The notes under the pieces are model-generated. The model was not told where the DNA came from. It made no database searches and saw nothing but the letters and a program-made list of their open reading frames with translations. DNA of 64,000 nt, from the NCBI GenBank assembly GCA_017475005.1, contig JAFVGI010000006.1:1-64000 (forward strand). Reading direction: 5' to 3'. Below are positions 17,512 to 27,334 of the stretch, in pieces. A program made the position numbers and the translations under genes. Every line of letters begins with the position of its first letter. Position 1 is the stretch's first letter. This stretch comes from Prevotella sp. GTDB taxonomy: Bacteria; Bacteroidota; Bacteroidia; Bacteroidales; Bacteroidaceae.

Positions 17512-18549
17512 ATGAGCAAACTTATAAAGCCAAAAAATTATAAGGCTATTCTCGACCTCAAGCAGACAGAACAAGGTATTAAACTGATAAAGGATTTCTT
17601 CCAACAGAATCTTTCTACAGAGTTACGTCTTCGCAGGGTTACTGCCCCACTCTTCGTATTAAAAGGTCTAGGCATCAACGACGACCTAAACGGTGTTGAG
17701 CGTGCCGTTACTTTTCCAATAAAAGATCTTGGCGACCAAAAAGCGGAAGTGGTTCACTCTTTGGCTAAATGGAAGCGTTTGACTCTTTCCGAGTATCAAA
17801 TAGAATCTGGCTATGGTATATATACCGATATGAATGCCATACGCGCAGATGAAGAACTCGATAATCTTCATTCTCTGTATGTAGATCAATGGGATTGGGA
17901 AGCAGTAATGACTAAGGAAGAGAGAAACATAGAATTCCTTAAAAATGTCGTAAAACGAATTTATGCAGCAATACTGCGTACAGAATATCTTACATATGAG
18001 ACATATCCTCAACTGAAGCCATTCCTCCCACGCGATATACATTTTGTACACTCAGAGGAACTACTGCAAATGTATCCTGACAAAACTCCAAAAGAGCGTG
18101 AGGATGCTATTGCCAAGAAATATGGTGCAGTATTTATTATGGGCATTGGCGGTAAGTTGTCTAATGGCGAAAAGCATGATGGACGAGCTCCAGACTATGA
18201 CGATTGGACAACACCAAATAGCGACGGATACCTCGGACTTAATGGTGATATATTAATATGGTATCCTATCCTTGACAGAGCAATCGAATTGAGTTCTATG
18301 GGCATTAGAGTTGACAAGGAAGCTTTACTACGTCAATTAGCACTTGAAGGTAAGGAAGACCGAAAAGAACTATATTTCCACAAAAGACTTCTTGAAGACA
18401 AACTTCCTCTCTCTATCGGTGGTGGTATAGGGCAGAGCCGTCTGTGTATGGTACTTCTGCAAAAAGCCCACGTTGGAGAAATACAAGCTTCTATATGGCC
18501 CGAGGAACAGCGTCAAGAATGTAAAAAATATGGTATGTATCTTATATAA
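17512..18549 (+). CDS. asnA: Aspartate--ammonia ligase (asparagine synthetase A)
   Basis: 345 residues, as expected for AsnA. It makes asparagine from aspartate, ammonia and ATP and is related to class II aspartyl-tRNA synthetases. Seen: RLRRVTAPLFV, the conserved GIYTDMNAIR, and SIGGGIGQSRLCM near the C-terminus. The frame opens at a GTG at 17488, but the ATG at 17512 (MSKLIKPKNY) matches the family start. Own promoter about 95 nt upstream; no feedback element recognised in the leader. Confidence 0.96.
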   Translation: MSKLIKPKNYKAILDLKQTEQGIKLIKDFFQQNLSTELRLRRVTAPLFVLKGLGINDDLNGVERAVTFPIKDLGDQKAEVVHSLAKWKRLTLSEYQIESGYGIYTDMNAIRADEELDNLHSLYVDQWDWEAVMTKEERNIEFLKNVVKRIYAAILRTEYLTYETYPQLKPFLPRDIHFVHSEELLQMYPDKTPKEREDAIAKKYGAVFIMGIGGKLSNGEKHDGRAPDYDDWTTPNSDGYLGLNGDILIWYPILDRAIELSSMGIRVDKEALLRQLALEGKEDRKELYFHKRLLEDKLPLSIGGGIGQSRLCMVLLQKAHVGEIQASIWPEEQRQECKKYGMYLI

Positions 18550-18595
18550 TTTATAAAAAAGGAGAAAATTATTTGGTTGATACGATTTTTTTTCG

Positions 18596-18604
18596 TAACT
18601 TTGC
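18596..18604 (+). promoter_or_regulatory. -7 promoter element with upstream TTTG
   Basis: TAACTTTGC, with TTTG at 18572-18575, the expected spacing for the -33 element. It drives rpmE2. Confidence 0.8.
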
Positions 18605-18665
18605 AGCCGCAAAATAATTTATTAACAACAAGGTGCTTATTCTCGGCGCCATAAAACTAAAGGAA

Positions 18666-18917
18666 ATGAAAAAAGATCTTCATCCAGAAAATTATCGTCC
18701 AGTAGTATTCAAAGACATGTCAAATGGTGATATGTTCCTCACAAGATCAACATGTAAGACCACTGACACAGTAGAATTCAACGGCGAAACATATCCAGTA
18801 GTAAAGATAGAAATCTCTTCTTCTTCACACCCATTCTACACAGGTAAGAGCAAGCTCGTAGACACAGCAGGTCGCGTTGATCGCTTCCAGCAGCGTTACG
18901 GCAACATTAAGAAATAA
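18666..18917 (+). CDS. rpmE2: 50S ribosomal protein L31 type B
   Basis: 83 residues. The ATG at 18666 gives the family start [17 protein letters not shown]; eleven upstream codons in frame are leader. This is the zinc-free L31B form, lacking the CxxC pairs of type A. The C-terminal [20 protein letters not shown] is diagnostic. Own strong promoter and own terminator, so monocistronic. Confidence 0.97.
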   Translation: MKKDLHPENYRPVVFKDMSNGDMFLTRSTCKTTDTVEFNGETYPVVKIEISSSSHPFYTGKSKLVDTAGRVDRFQQRYGNIKK

Positions 18918-18944
18918 TAATATTTCAAATAAAACGATATTGAG

Positions 18945-18986
18945 AAGCGTAAACATTTGCAAACATAGCATTTGTTTACGCTTTTT
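18945..18986 (+). terminator. Rho-independent terminator after rpmE2
   Basis: AAGCGTAAACA (18945-18955) pairs with TGTTTACGCTT (18973-18983), followed by a T run. Confidence 0.85.
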
Positions 18987-19036
18987 GCTCAAAGCAATAA
19001 AATATCCTAACCACTATATAGTAAACCATAACTATT

Positions 19037-20389
19037 ATGAAGAACATTTCATTAGACATCACAAAGGCTCAGCAATTTCTTCCAGCAGGAGCCATTATGG
19101 CATTCAAAGACAAAGTAGCTCAGGCACAGAAAGGTCTTGAAGAAGGCACCGTTCCTGGTAACGATTTCCTCGGATGGTTGCATCTTCCATCAAGCATCAC
19201 ACCAGAATTTCTCAATGAGGTGAAGGCCTGTGCAAATACTCTACGTTCGAAGGCAGATGTAGTAGTCATTGCTGGTATCGGTGGCTCATATCTTGGAGCT
19301 AAAGCTGTCATAGAGGGCCTCAGCAACACCTTCGCATGGCTCGTACAGGACAAGAAGAATCCTGTAATTGTATTTGCAGGTAATAATATTGGCGAGGACT
19401 ATCTTGCAGAACTGACAGAATATTTGAAGACAAAGACATTCGCTATTATAAACATCTCAAAGTCTGGTACTACAACAGAGACAGCTCTCACCTTCCGTTT
19501 GCTGAAAACCCAGCTAGAGGCTCAAGTTGGTAAGGCTGCCGCAAAGGAACTCATCGTTGCCGTTACAGACGCCAAGAAAGGTGCTGCACGTATGTGCGCC
19601 GATAAGGAAGGATACAAGACTTTCGTAATTCCAGATAATGTTGGCGGACGTTTTTCTGTTCTGACGCCAGTAGGCCTGCTGCCTATCGCATGCGCTGGTA
19701 TTGACATCGACCAGCTCGTTGCAGGAGCACAGGCTATGGAGAAGCAATGTGGTATCAACGTACCATTCGAAGAGAACCCTGCTGCTCTCTATGCAGCTAC
19801 ACGTAATGCTCTCTATGCTGCAGGCAAAAAGATTGAGATTCTTATAAACTACCAGCCAAAGCTTCACTTCTATGCTGAATGGTGGAAGCAGCTATATGGT
19901 GAGTCGGAAGGTAAGGATGGTAAGGGAATTTTCCCTGCATCATGTGACTTCACAACCGACCTTCACTCTATGGGGCAGTGGATTCAAGACGGTGAGCGCA
20001 CAATCTTTGAGACATGCATCAGCGTAGAGAATCCTGAGAAGAAACTTCTCTTCCCTTCCGATGAAGAGAATCTTGATGGTTTGAATTTCCTTGCAGGCAA
20101 GCGCATCGATGAAGTTAACAAGAATGCAGAACTCGGCACACGTCTGGCACATGTTGACGGCGGTGTACCAAACATCCTCATCTCTATCGAGCGTCTCGAT
20201 GCCTATAACTACGGACAGCTCATCTACTTCTTCGAAATTGGCTGCGGCATCTCAGGTCAGCTCATCGGTGTCAATGCCTTCAATCAGCCTGGTGTAGAGG
20301 CATACAAAAAGAATATGTTCGCCCTTCTTGAGAAGCCTGGCTACGAAGAGGAAACGAAGGCTATTCGCGCAAAACTTGCAGCAGAATAA
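19037..20389 (+). CDS. pgi: Glucose-6-phosphate isomerase
   Basis: 450 residues, the usual length of the short bacterial form. It interconverts glucose-6-phosphate and fructose-6-phosphate in glycolysis. Seen: [11 protein letters not shown] and [11 protein letters not shown] (phosphosugar-binding SIS sites), [13 protein letters not shown] with the catalytic glutamate region, and the C-terminal active-site lysine area [11 protein letters not shown]. Complete and flanked by terminators on both sides, so it is a single-gene unit. Confidence 0.97.
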   Translation: MKNISLDITKAQQFLPAGAIMAFKDKVAQAQKGLEEGTVPGNDFLGWLHLPSSITPEFLNEVKACANTLRSKADVVVIAGIGGSYLGAKAVIEGLSNTFAWLVQDKKNPVIVFAGNNIGEDYLAELTEYLKTKTFAIINISKSGTTTETALTFRLLKTQLEAQVGKAAAKELIVAVTDAKKGAARMCADKEGYKTFVIPDNVGGRFSVLTPVGLLPIACAGIDIDQLVAGAQAMEKQCGINVPFEENPAALYAATRNALYAAGKKIEILINYQPKLHFYAEWWKQLYGESEGKDGKGIFPASCDFTTDLHSMGQWIQDGERTIFETCISVENPEKKLLFPSDEENLDGLNFLAGKRIDEVNKNAELGTRLAHVDGGVPNILISIERLDAYNYGQLIYFFEIGCGISGQLIGVNAFNQPGVEAYKKNMFALLEKPGYEEETKAIRAKLAAE

Positions 20390-20416
20390 CAATTTTGTAG
20401 CATACAACTAAAAAAT

Positions 20417-20449
20417 AAAGACCTTGATTCCAAAGAATCAAGGTCTTTT
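20417..20449. terminator. Strong hairpin between pgi and the convergent GT2 gene
   Basis: AGACCTTGATTC and GAATCAAGGTCT form a perfect 12-bp stem with a CAAA loop, A-rich on the left and TTTT on the right, so it can end transcription in both directions. Confidence 0.9.
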
Positions 20450-20479
20450 GTATTAACGTTTTTCAATTACCTTTAAACC

Positions 20480-21232
20480 TTAACCTATCTTCGGATATTT
20501 CTTTAGCCAACCATCAAGGCGGAGACGGATGACACCGAAGAAAGCTTCTCCAAAGATGCCTCCGTTCATCTTGCTGACGCCTTCTACACGATTTACAAAT
20601 ATTACAGGAACCTCCTTTAACTTGAAGCCAATCTTGTAGGCAGTAAACTTCATCTCTATTTGGAAAGCATAACCTTTGAAGCGTATCTTGTCAAGTTCTA
20701 TTGTATCAAGTACTTTTCTACGATAGCATTTAAAGCCAGCAGTTGTATCATGCACCTTGAATCCGGTCACCATGCGAACATACATAGATGCAAAATAACT
20801 CATCAGCACACGTCCCATAGGCCAGTTTACAACATTCACACCACTAACATATCTTGAGCCAATAGCAACATCATAGCCCTCATCTGCACAAGCACTATAA
20901 AGTCGTGGTAAGTCGTTTGGGTCATGAGAGAAATCTGCATCCATCTCGAAGATATACTGATAGTTGTTCTCATGAGCCAAAGCCCATTTGAAACCTTTAA
21001 TGTATGCCGTACCAAGACCAAGTTTTCCAGAACGTTCCTCTATAAATAGCTGTCCCGCAAATTCCGTAGATATAAGCCTCTTCACGATGTCTGCAGTACC
21101 ATCAGGACTACCATCATCGATGACAAGGATATGGAATGACTTCTCGAGGGAGAAGATTGCACGAATAATCTTCTCTATATTTTCTTTCTCGTTATAGGTA
21201 GGAATAATTACTATACTGTCACTTGGTCGCAT
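20480..21232 (-). CDS. Polyprenyl-phosphate mannose/glucose synthase-like GT2
   Basis: 250 residues, soluble GT2 glycosyltransferase of the DPM1 type. PTYNEKENIEKI and DDGSPDGTA bind the nucleotide sugar, FEMDADFSHDP carries the metal-binding DxD, and HDTTAGFKCYRR is the acceptor-side signature. Enzymes of this form move mannose or glucose from the nucleotide to polyprenyl phosphate on the membrane face. No C-terminal membrane helices, so it needs no partner in the protein itself. Own promoter at 21263-21271. Confidence 0.9.
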   Translation of the reverse strand: MRPSDSIVIIPTYNEKENIEKIIRAIFSLEKSFHILVIDDGSPDGTADIVKRLISTEFAGQLFIEERSGKLGLGTAYIKGFKWALAHENNYQYIFEMDADFSHDPNDLPRLYSACADEGYDVAIGSRYVSGVNVVNWPMGRVLMSYFASMYVRMVTGFKVHDTTAGFKCYRRKVLDTIELDKIRFKGYAFQIEMKFTAYKIGFKLKEVPVIFVNRVEGVSKMNGGIFGEAFFGVIRLRLDGWLKKYPKIG

Positions 21233-21262
21233 GGGTAAAATGTCTTTTCTTTGTAATTGGGC

Positions 21263-21271
21263 ACAAAGTTA
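21263..21271 (-). promoter_or_regulatory. -7 promoter element (TAACTTTGT)
   Basis: Minus-strand TAnnTTTG 30 nt upstream of the GT2 ATG. Confidence 0.65.
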
Positions 21272-21335
21272 CGAAAAAAATTAATATAACAAATAAAATG
21301 TTTGAATATTTAACATTTAAAGCACCTGTAAAGCG

Positions 21336-22730
21336 TTATCCAACCCCGGCAATTGCTTCGACATCGTCGATTTCGATAGGTATCATCTTGTCGCCTACGA
21401 GGCGATTGCCTTCAGAAGTGATGAGGATGTCATCCTCAAGACGTATGCCACCGAAGTCACGATATTTCTCAACCTCGTCATAATTGATATATTCCTTATG
21501 CAACCCTTGTCCTTTCCACTGGTCTATGAGATGCGGAATGAAATAACAGCCTGGCTCGTCAGTCATTACGAAACCTTCCTCAAGGGGTATGCCACAGCGG
21601 AGACAGTTAAGACCGAACTGTGTTGAGGGGCGTATATCATCATTGAAGCCTACATAGACCTGTCCAAGACCTTCCATATCATGTACGTCAAGACCCATAT
21701 GGTGCCCCACTCCATGAGGCATAAAAAGAGCATGCGCTCCCTGTGCTACGGCATCGTTGGTATTACCCTTCATGAGTCCCAATTGCTTAAGGTGGTCGGT
21801 GAGTACACGACAGGCACCGAGATGAATATCGAGCCACCTGATGCCAGGCTTCGCCTCTGTCTTCACCCAGTCGTGGGCAGCCTTGACAGAGAGGTAGATA
21901 GCCTTCTGCTGTTCTGTAAATTTTCCAGACACTGGGGTTACACGAGTATTATCTGAACAATAGTATTCCTCATTCTCGGCACCAGCATCGCAAAGTATCA
22001 TGCGCCCTGCCTCCAAAGTTCTGAACGAAGGCGCACCATGTTGTATCTCACCATGCTGGGTGAGGATGGTCTGGAATGATGTTCCGCAGCCACGACTCAT
22101 AGCAATACCATCTAAAAGGCCTGCAATATGATGTTCTGTAACACCCTCGCGACATTTCTTCATAGCCGTAACATGCATGTCGTAGCCTATCACTGCAGCC
22201 TTGCGCATCTCCTCAATCTCCTCAGGACGTTTTCTGCGACGCATGGCAACGATGGCTTTGATAAGAGTCACAGAAGCATGCTGCTTTATCTCGAGCGGAT
22301 GAAAACCGAAGATGTCTGCCATCTGTATCTGGATATCACCACGATACTGTGGTAGGAAATGTATGGGCTGGTGCAACTGCTGTGCCCTGTCGATAAAGTC
22401 TCTGAATTCCGACATGGGGGCAGAATTATCGACTCCTACTTCTGCTGCCAGTGCCTTGACAGAGGGTACATAGCCGAACCATACTATATCATCAATGTCG
22501 ATATCGTTGCCGAAGAGGTATTCCTTGTTGTTGTCAACATCAATAACGCCCACGAGACCTTCACGCTTTTGGCCGAAAAAATACAGGAAGCTGCTATCCT
22601 GCCTGTGGCGATAGGTGTTGGCAGGATAGTTGCAGGGAGCATCGTTGTTGCCGAAGAGTATTATTATGCCGTTGCCGACGCGCTTTTTCAGCTCATCGCG
22701 GCGAGAGAGGTATGTAGATTTATTGAACAT
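21336..22730 (-). CDS. pepP: Xaa-Pro aminopeptidase (aminopeptidase P, M24B)
   Basis: 464 residues. N-terminal domain (1-170) plus pita-bread catalytic domain. Metal ligands are visible in DAGAENEEYYCSDNTR, HGVGHHMGLDVHD, TDEPGCYF and GGIRLEDD. The enzyme removes an N-terminal residue when proline is second, in the cytoplasm (no signal peptide). It lies 28 nt downstream of the GH30-DPP4 gene, which also cuts after proline, so the two may serve one peptide-degrading route. Confidence 0.94.
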   Translation of the reverse strand: MFNKSTYLSRRDELKKRVGNGIIILFGNNDAPCNYPANTYRHRQDSSFLYFFGQKREGLVGVIDVDNNKEYLFGNDIDIDDIVWFGYVPSVKALAAEVGVDNSAPMSEFRDFIDRAQQLHQPIHFLPQYRGDIQIQMADIFGFHPLEIKQHASVTLIKAIVAMRRRKRPEEIEEMRKAAVIGYDMHVTAMKKCREGVTEHHIAGLLDGIAMSRGCGTSFQTILTQHGEIQHGAPSFRTLEAGRMILCDAGAENEEYYCSDNTRVTPVSGKFTEQQKAIYLSVKAAHDWVKTEAKPGIRWLDIHLGACRVLTDHLKQLGLMKGNTNDAVAQGAHALFMPHGVGHHMGLDVHDMEGLGQVYVGFNDDIRPSTQFGLNCLRCGIPLEEGFVMTDEPGCYFIPHLIDQWKGQGLHKEYINYDEVEKYRDFGGIRLEDDILITSEGNRLVGDKMIPIEIDDVEAIAGVG

Positions 22731-22758
22731 AGTTTTTAATTCATAATGTATAATTTAT

Positions 22759-25700
22759 TTACAAGTTCTTTTTGAACCAGTTGGCAATGTTGCGGAAGAG
22801 GTAGTTGCGGGTGTTACCGCCGGAGATATTGTGATTCCTGTTGGTAAATGACAGTTGCATATAATCCTTGTCAGCCTGCACCAATGCCTCCGTATATTCT
22901 GCCACATTACGATAGTGAACATTATCGTCGGCAGTACCCTGACATATCAACAACTTGCCCTTCAGGTTTGGAGCCCTCGTTATGGGGTTGTCATCATAAC
23001 CATCAGGATTCTCTTTCGGAGTACGCATGAAACGTTCAGTATATATAGTGTCATAATAGCGATAGCATGTCACAGGCGCTACTGCCACACCAGCAGCAAA
23101 AAGCGGTCTCCCATCTGGCCGTACCACAGTAGTGTCGCTCATACTCATTAGCGTCATAAAGCCACCATAGCTCCATCCCCAGATACCTATTCTATCTTTA
23201 TCCACATAAGGTTGCTCACAGAGCCATTTCGCAACCTCTGCCTGATCGTGCGATTCCATAGCGCCCAAATGCAGGTATGTCTGCTTTTCAAAGTCAGCTC
23301 CCCTACCACCGGTTCCTCTGCCATCGACGCAGACAGAGACAAATCCTTCCTGTGCCAAATATTCCTCAAAGAGACAGCCACCCATATTGCCGCTATACCA
23401 TTTATCCTCCACCTGCTGCGAACCAGGTCCCGAATACTGGAACATCACAACAGGATGTGGTTTATTCTCATCATCTGGACGCACCATCCAACCATTCAGT
23501 TCTATTCCATCACTCGTCGTCATAGTGAAGAATTCGCGTTTATAAGGTGCTACACAATCTACCTTTTTCTTCAGCTTCGCATTATTCTCTAGCTCCTTCA
23601 CTATCTTTCCTGTCTTTGCCTCGCAAAGGGTATATACAGGAGGTGTATTGATGTCGCTCCACACATTCACGAAATACTTATAGTCCTTAGAGAATGTTGC
23701 GCTATTGGTGCCCACCTTTGGCGTCAGTTTTGTTGTATTACCCTTTTCATCACGAACAAAGACAGCAGTATGCAGCGGCGACCCATCTTTTGCCGCATAG
23801 TAACAACGTTGTGTTTTCTCGTCATAGCCATAAAAATCTACAACTGGTTGGTCGCCTTCTGTCAGATTTCTTATTAGCTTTCCATCAAGGTCATAGAGGT
23901 ATATCTGCGCAAATCCAGTCCTTTCACTCTGCAGCACAAAGCCCCCCTTTGTCATCTGTATTCCTGCGTATGTCGCCTCGTTGATGTAAGGCTTCACTTC
24001 GTCGGTAACAATCAGTCGGCACTCCCCTGTGCGAGGGTTGCAGACATATATCTTCAGACAGTCCTGATGGCGGTTGAGGGTTGGGATTATAATCTTATCT
24101 GCATCGCTCGTCTGCATAACCCTCAGGATATATCCGTCGCTATCCACAGGTACTTTTACCTCCTGCTGCGCCTTAGTTGCAATGTCGTATGTCAGTACCT
24201 TCACCTTACTGTTGTTCACCCCCGCCATAGGGTATTTATATTCATAGGATGAGGGATATAGGGCATTCTTTTTCTTCTCCGGTTTCAGGCCCTTATATAC
24301 AGGAAAGGAGAATGTCGGCACCTTGCTCTCGTCAAAATGCTGCCAGCACAACATTGTACCATCAGCATTAAAGCAGAAGGCACGTGCATACACCAGTTCC
24401 TCCTCATACACCCAATCGGGCTTTCCGTTGATAATCTTGTTCTGCTCTCCATCGAAGGTTACCTGAACTGGGGAGGTGAGAGGTTCTATGTATAGGTTAT
24501 TATCCTTTACATATGCCACATTCTTTCCGTCAGGACTTATCAGCGGCTGCTCCACCTTTGCTCCACCGGCAATCGGTGTGTCGCCATATTTATATATTGC
24601 CCTGCTGCTCCTTCGGTATATCGATTCCACCTTCTCTGCCGTCAGGCTTGCCTTGTCCTTTTCGCCTGGCAATACTTCGTTCATCTTCACCCCTTTGGGA
24701 GAATATTTTCCTCCTGTGAGATCTTCTATGGTAAGCTTCTTTGGTTTCATAGTGTATATCAGCGTCACGATGCTGTTTCTGTCAAGAATTATCTCTCCCT
24801 CCTCTGTCGGCTGCTGCTCCCCTATCGGTGCCATGTTATGACTAAAATCTGTCACATATCCCTTACTATAGGTCCACCCATCAGGCAGGTTCAGCGTATT
24901 CTTTACAGGTCTGCGTTCCGTATTCACCATCATCACCGCCATTGTCTTTCCGTCAGGCGAGATGGCAGCCAGAGCATTTTCGCTGTCAATGTTCAGCCAC
25001 TTATATCCTGCTGGCACAAAGCGTGAGAAATGCTGCCTTACGTAGTAGTTCTTATGCCTTGTATATTGCTTCCACTCCCTGTCACATTTTACGAGACTCC
25101 ACTGGTCGAAGTTCACCTCCACATACTGCCAATCCAACCATGCTGACGGCTGCATATCCCTGATGTCTGCAATCAGTCGTTTTGCCATCATGAGGTTTCC
25201 GTGCAGGCCTCTTCCGCCGTCGCCTGTCTCCGACTGCCACAACAGCATTCTGCCGCCCTCAGCCTCTGTAACCTCTTTTCGCAATGCTTTTCTCAGCTGT
25301 GAAGAAGCCTGATAGGTATGCGTATTCCACTGTCCTATCATAGGTAGTATACCAGCCTCCTTATACCCCCTGAAAGCCTGCAGGCTGTGTGCCACACTCG
25401 TTTCGTCCGATGCTGCTATGACGGTTGGCAGACCTGATTTCTGCAATACGGGATACAGGGTCTTCACAAACCTTATCTGCGATGGTACGGAGAAGTGACA
25501 CCCCTCTTGCGAAGCACTTCGTCCCCAGTAGTCTGTCAGCGCCTCGTTAAAGGGCTCTAAGGTGCGGAAGGTGATGTTATATTTCTCTTTGTAGTGCTTA
25601 CACACTTCTACGAGATAGTCAGCGAACTTCTCATACATATCCTCCCTCAGGTTATCCGCTGATGCTGGTTCGTTGCCACCCACACATCCGCTCTTTGTCA

Positions 25701-26163
25701 TCCACCACGGGGCACTGTTCGAGAATGCCTCGAAGATAGCATCCTTACGTTGCTTTGCTATCATCAGCATCACCCTGCGCTGTGCAGCATCGTTGTTCCA
25801 TTGCCATGTACCGTCAGGCAGCTGGAATCCTTCCATTTCTGCACGCAGGCCTTTTCCGCCACGCTTTCCCATGTGATGCGGTTCACAGTTCTTCCATTCC
25901 GGGTCGTCACCCCCGCCGATGTTATAGCGGAAGATATTATAGTTCAGTCCCTGTGGATCTGTCAGCCACGAGATGAGCGAATCAAGATGCTGCTCATCAT
26001 ACTTTCCGCACATCTGTGCCCACCAACACAATGACACGCCCCATCCTTCCCACTTCTGCGGCTGTGTTCTGTGGGTATCAATGTTTATCGTCTCGGCAAA
26101 TCCCATCACCGAGCCCATACACAACATCAAGGACAGATATATAATTTTTAATGCATAATTCAT
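22759..26163 (-). CDS. Fused GH30 glycosidase and S9 dipeptidyl peptidase IV
   Basis: 1134 residues in one frame. Signal peptide 1-23. Residues about 25-472 are a GH30 enzyme like endo-beta-1,6-galactanases: acid/base Glu207 in EPFNEA, nucleophile Glu312 in WQSETG, then the usual beta-sandwich. From about 477 (LTIEDLTGGKYSPKG) the sequence is dipeptidyl peptidase IV: propeller with the N-terminus-binding VYEEEL (586-591), then the hydrolase with GWSYGG (Ser998), TADDNVH (Asp1079/1080) and His1111. The DPP4 half lacks its own signal peptide and about 50 residues of the early propeller. Single-domain versions of both are common; the fusion is not one I know. Confidence 0.9.
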   Translation of the reverse strand: MNYALKIIYLSLMLCMGSVMGFAETINIDTHRTQPQKWEGWGVSLCWWAQMCGKYDEQHLDSLISWLTDPQGLNYNIFRYNIGGGDDPEWKNCEPHHMGKRGGKGLRAEMEGFQLPDGTWQWNNDAAQRRVMLMIAKQRKDAIFEAFSNSAPWWMTKSGCVGGNEPASADNLREDMYEKFADYLVEVCKHYKEKYNITFRTLEPFNEALTDYWGRSASQEGCHFSVPSQIRFVKTLYPVLQKSGLPTVIAASDETSVAHSLQAFRGYKEAGILPMIGQWNTHTYQASSQLRKALRKEVTEAEGGRMLLWQSETGDGGRGLHGNLMMAKRLIADIRDMQPSAWLDWQYVEVNFDQWSLVKCDREWKQYTRHKNYYVRQHFSRFVPAGYKWLNIDSENALAAISPDGKTMAVMMVNTERRPVKNTLNLPDGWTYSKGYVTDFSHNMAPIGEQQPTEEGEIILDRNSIVTLIYTMKPKKLTIEDLTGGKYSPKGVKMNEVLPGEKDKASLTAEKVESIYRRSSRAIYKYGDTPIAGGAKVEQPLISPDGKNVAYVKDNNLYIEPLTSPVQVTFDGEQNKIINGKPDWVYEEELVYARAFCFNADGTMLCWQHFDESKVPTFSFPVYKGLKPEKKKNALYPSSYEYKYPMAGVNNSKVKVLTYDIATKAQQEVKVPVDSDGYILRVMQTSDADKIIIPTLNRHQDCLKIYVCNPRTGECRLIVTDEVKPYINEATYAGIQMTKGGFVLQSERTGFAQIYLYDLDGKLIRNLTEGDQPVVDFYGYDEKTQRCYYAAKDGSPLHTAVFVRDEKGNTTKLTPKVGTNSATFSKDYKYFVNVWSDINTPPVYTLCEAKTGKIVKELENNAKLKKKVDCVAPYKREFFTMTTSDGIELNGWMVRPDDENKPHPVVMFQYSGPGSQQVEDKWYSGNMGGCLFEEYLAQEGFVSVCVDGRGTGGRGADFEKQTYLHLGAMESHDQAEVAKWLCEQPYVDKDRIGIWGWSYGGFMTLMSMSDTTVVRPDGRPLFAAGVAVAPVTCYRYYDTIYTERFMRTPKENPDGYDDNPITRAPNLKGKLLICQGTADDNVHYRNVAEYTEALVQADKDYMQLSFTNRNHNISGGNTRNYLFRNIANWFKKNL

Positions 26164-26167
26164 AATT

Positions 26168-27319
26168 CTAATAGACGATTTCCACCGACTTCTTTGTTAT
26201 ATTTTTCGTTGTGGGTGTTCCCTCAACGTTGACGCAATGTTCAAGTCTCTCGGCATCAGAGGTAGTATCATCCCCGTAACCGCCATCGCACGCCCAACTT
26301 ACGTCAACAGTAGCTTTGAAAGAGCCACCGCTCACATAGATGCCCGTATCACTCTTTATGGCCTTTGGTTTTCCGTCGGTATTATCACCAGTCGTCGTTG
26401 CCACCAGTGTGCCACCCTTGAATATAATGTCGCGAGTGCAGTTGATACCCTTTCCGCCATCACCCCTGCTGGTCATCGTGAGAGAGCCGCCTGTCATAGT
26501 GAATGGATAGTCACACTTAATACAGGCAGCGCTGCTGTAGTCAGCTGTTTGGCTGTCGTAAACACAATCGCCGCTTGTAGCGATTGTAGTATTGCCGCCA
26601 TTGATGACAACGACAGAGTCACACCTGATGCCTCGGGCAGCATCTGCTGTTACATTGATGTCTATTGTACCATTGTTAATCCACAACCCATCATTCACCT
26701 TTATACCAGAACCGGTAGGCGAACTGATATTCAGCGTGACATCATCATCAATAACGATAAAGTCATCGCACGCAATGGCATGTCTGCAGTTGCCTGTTAC
26801 ATTCAGCGTTCCTGTTCCGTACAGATACACCTCTCCCTCGCTGAAGAAAGCGCCTTTCTGGTCATACACCTGTTCGGTGTAGGTAGTGCCGTCAGTCAGG
26901 GTATTGGTTGTGCCGTCGGCGACTTCTAAGTACAGGTATTTGCTACCCTGATTATTGATGGCAGGTCCGTCAACATTATTGATGCTGACGCCATTCAGTT
27001 TGATACCATATTTCTTCTGTCTTTTTACGAGCAGCGAGCCGTCGGTAATAGTGCCCGACAACACAAGCAACAGTGAGTCTATTTCGCTGGTAACGGTAAC
27101 GTCGGCCCCATTTACCGTTACACAGTTAGCATCATCACCACTTACTGTAACGCTACCGCCGTTGTAGGTAATAGATATGACCTTGATAGCATCTTCCGGA
27201 ATGGGGTCTGTGGATGACGAGGACGACGAACCGTTCGTATAAGAACTGAAGTCCGTATCATCGTTCTTACAGGCAACTATTGTGACTGCTGCCATGAGTA
27301 ACAGAAATATCTTTTTCAT
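26168..27319 (-). CDS. Carbohydrate-binding beta-helix lipoprotein (Cthe_2159-like)
   Basis: 383 residues. Lipoprotein signal with lipobox IVAC (Cys17), a Ser-rich linker, then repeated short beta-strand units rich in Gly, Asn and Asp (GIKLNGVSI, AINNQG, GIKVNDGLWI, GIRCDSVVVI, GINCTRDIIF, AIKSDTGIYV). This matches the carbohydrate-binding domain typified by Clostridium thermocellum Cthe_2159, a pectin/cellulose-binding beta-helix. No catalytic site seen. Four nt upstream of the GH30-DPP4 ATG, in the same run as the VTC genes. Confidence 0.8.
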   Translation of the reverse strand: MKKIFLLLMAAVTIVACKNDDTDFSSYTNGSSSSSSTDPIPEDAIKVISITYNGGSVTVSGDDANCVTVNGADVTVTSEIDSLLLVLSGTITDGSLLVKRQKKYGIKLNGVSINNVDGPAINNQGSKYLYLEVADGTTNTLTDGTTYTEQVYDQKGAFFSEGEVYLYGTGTLNVTGNCRHAIACDDFIVIDDDVTLNISSPTGSGIKVNDGLWINNGTIDINVTADAARGIRCDSVVVINGGNTTIATSGDCVYDSQTADYSSAACIKCDYPFTMTGGSLTMTSRGDGGKGINCTRDIIFKGGTLVATTTGDNTDGKPKAIKSDTGIYVSGGSFKATVDVSWACDGGYGDDTTSDAERLEHCVNVEGTPTTKNITKKSVEIVY

Positions 27320-27334
27320 ACGTTTCTCCCCTTT

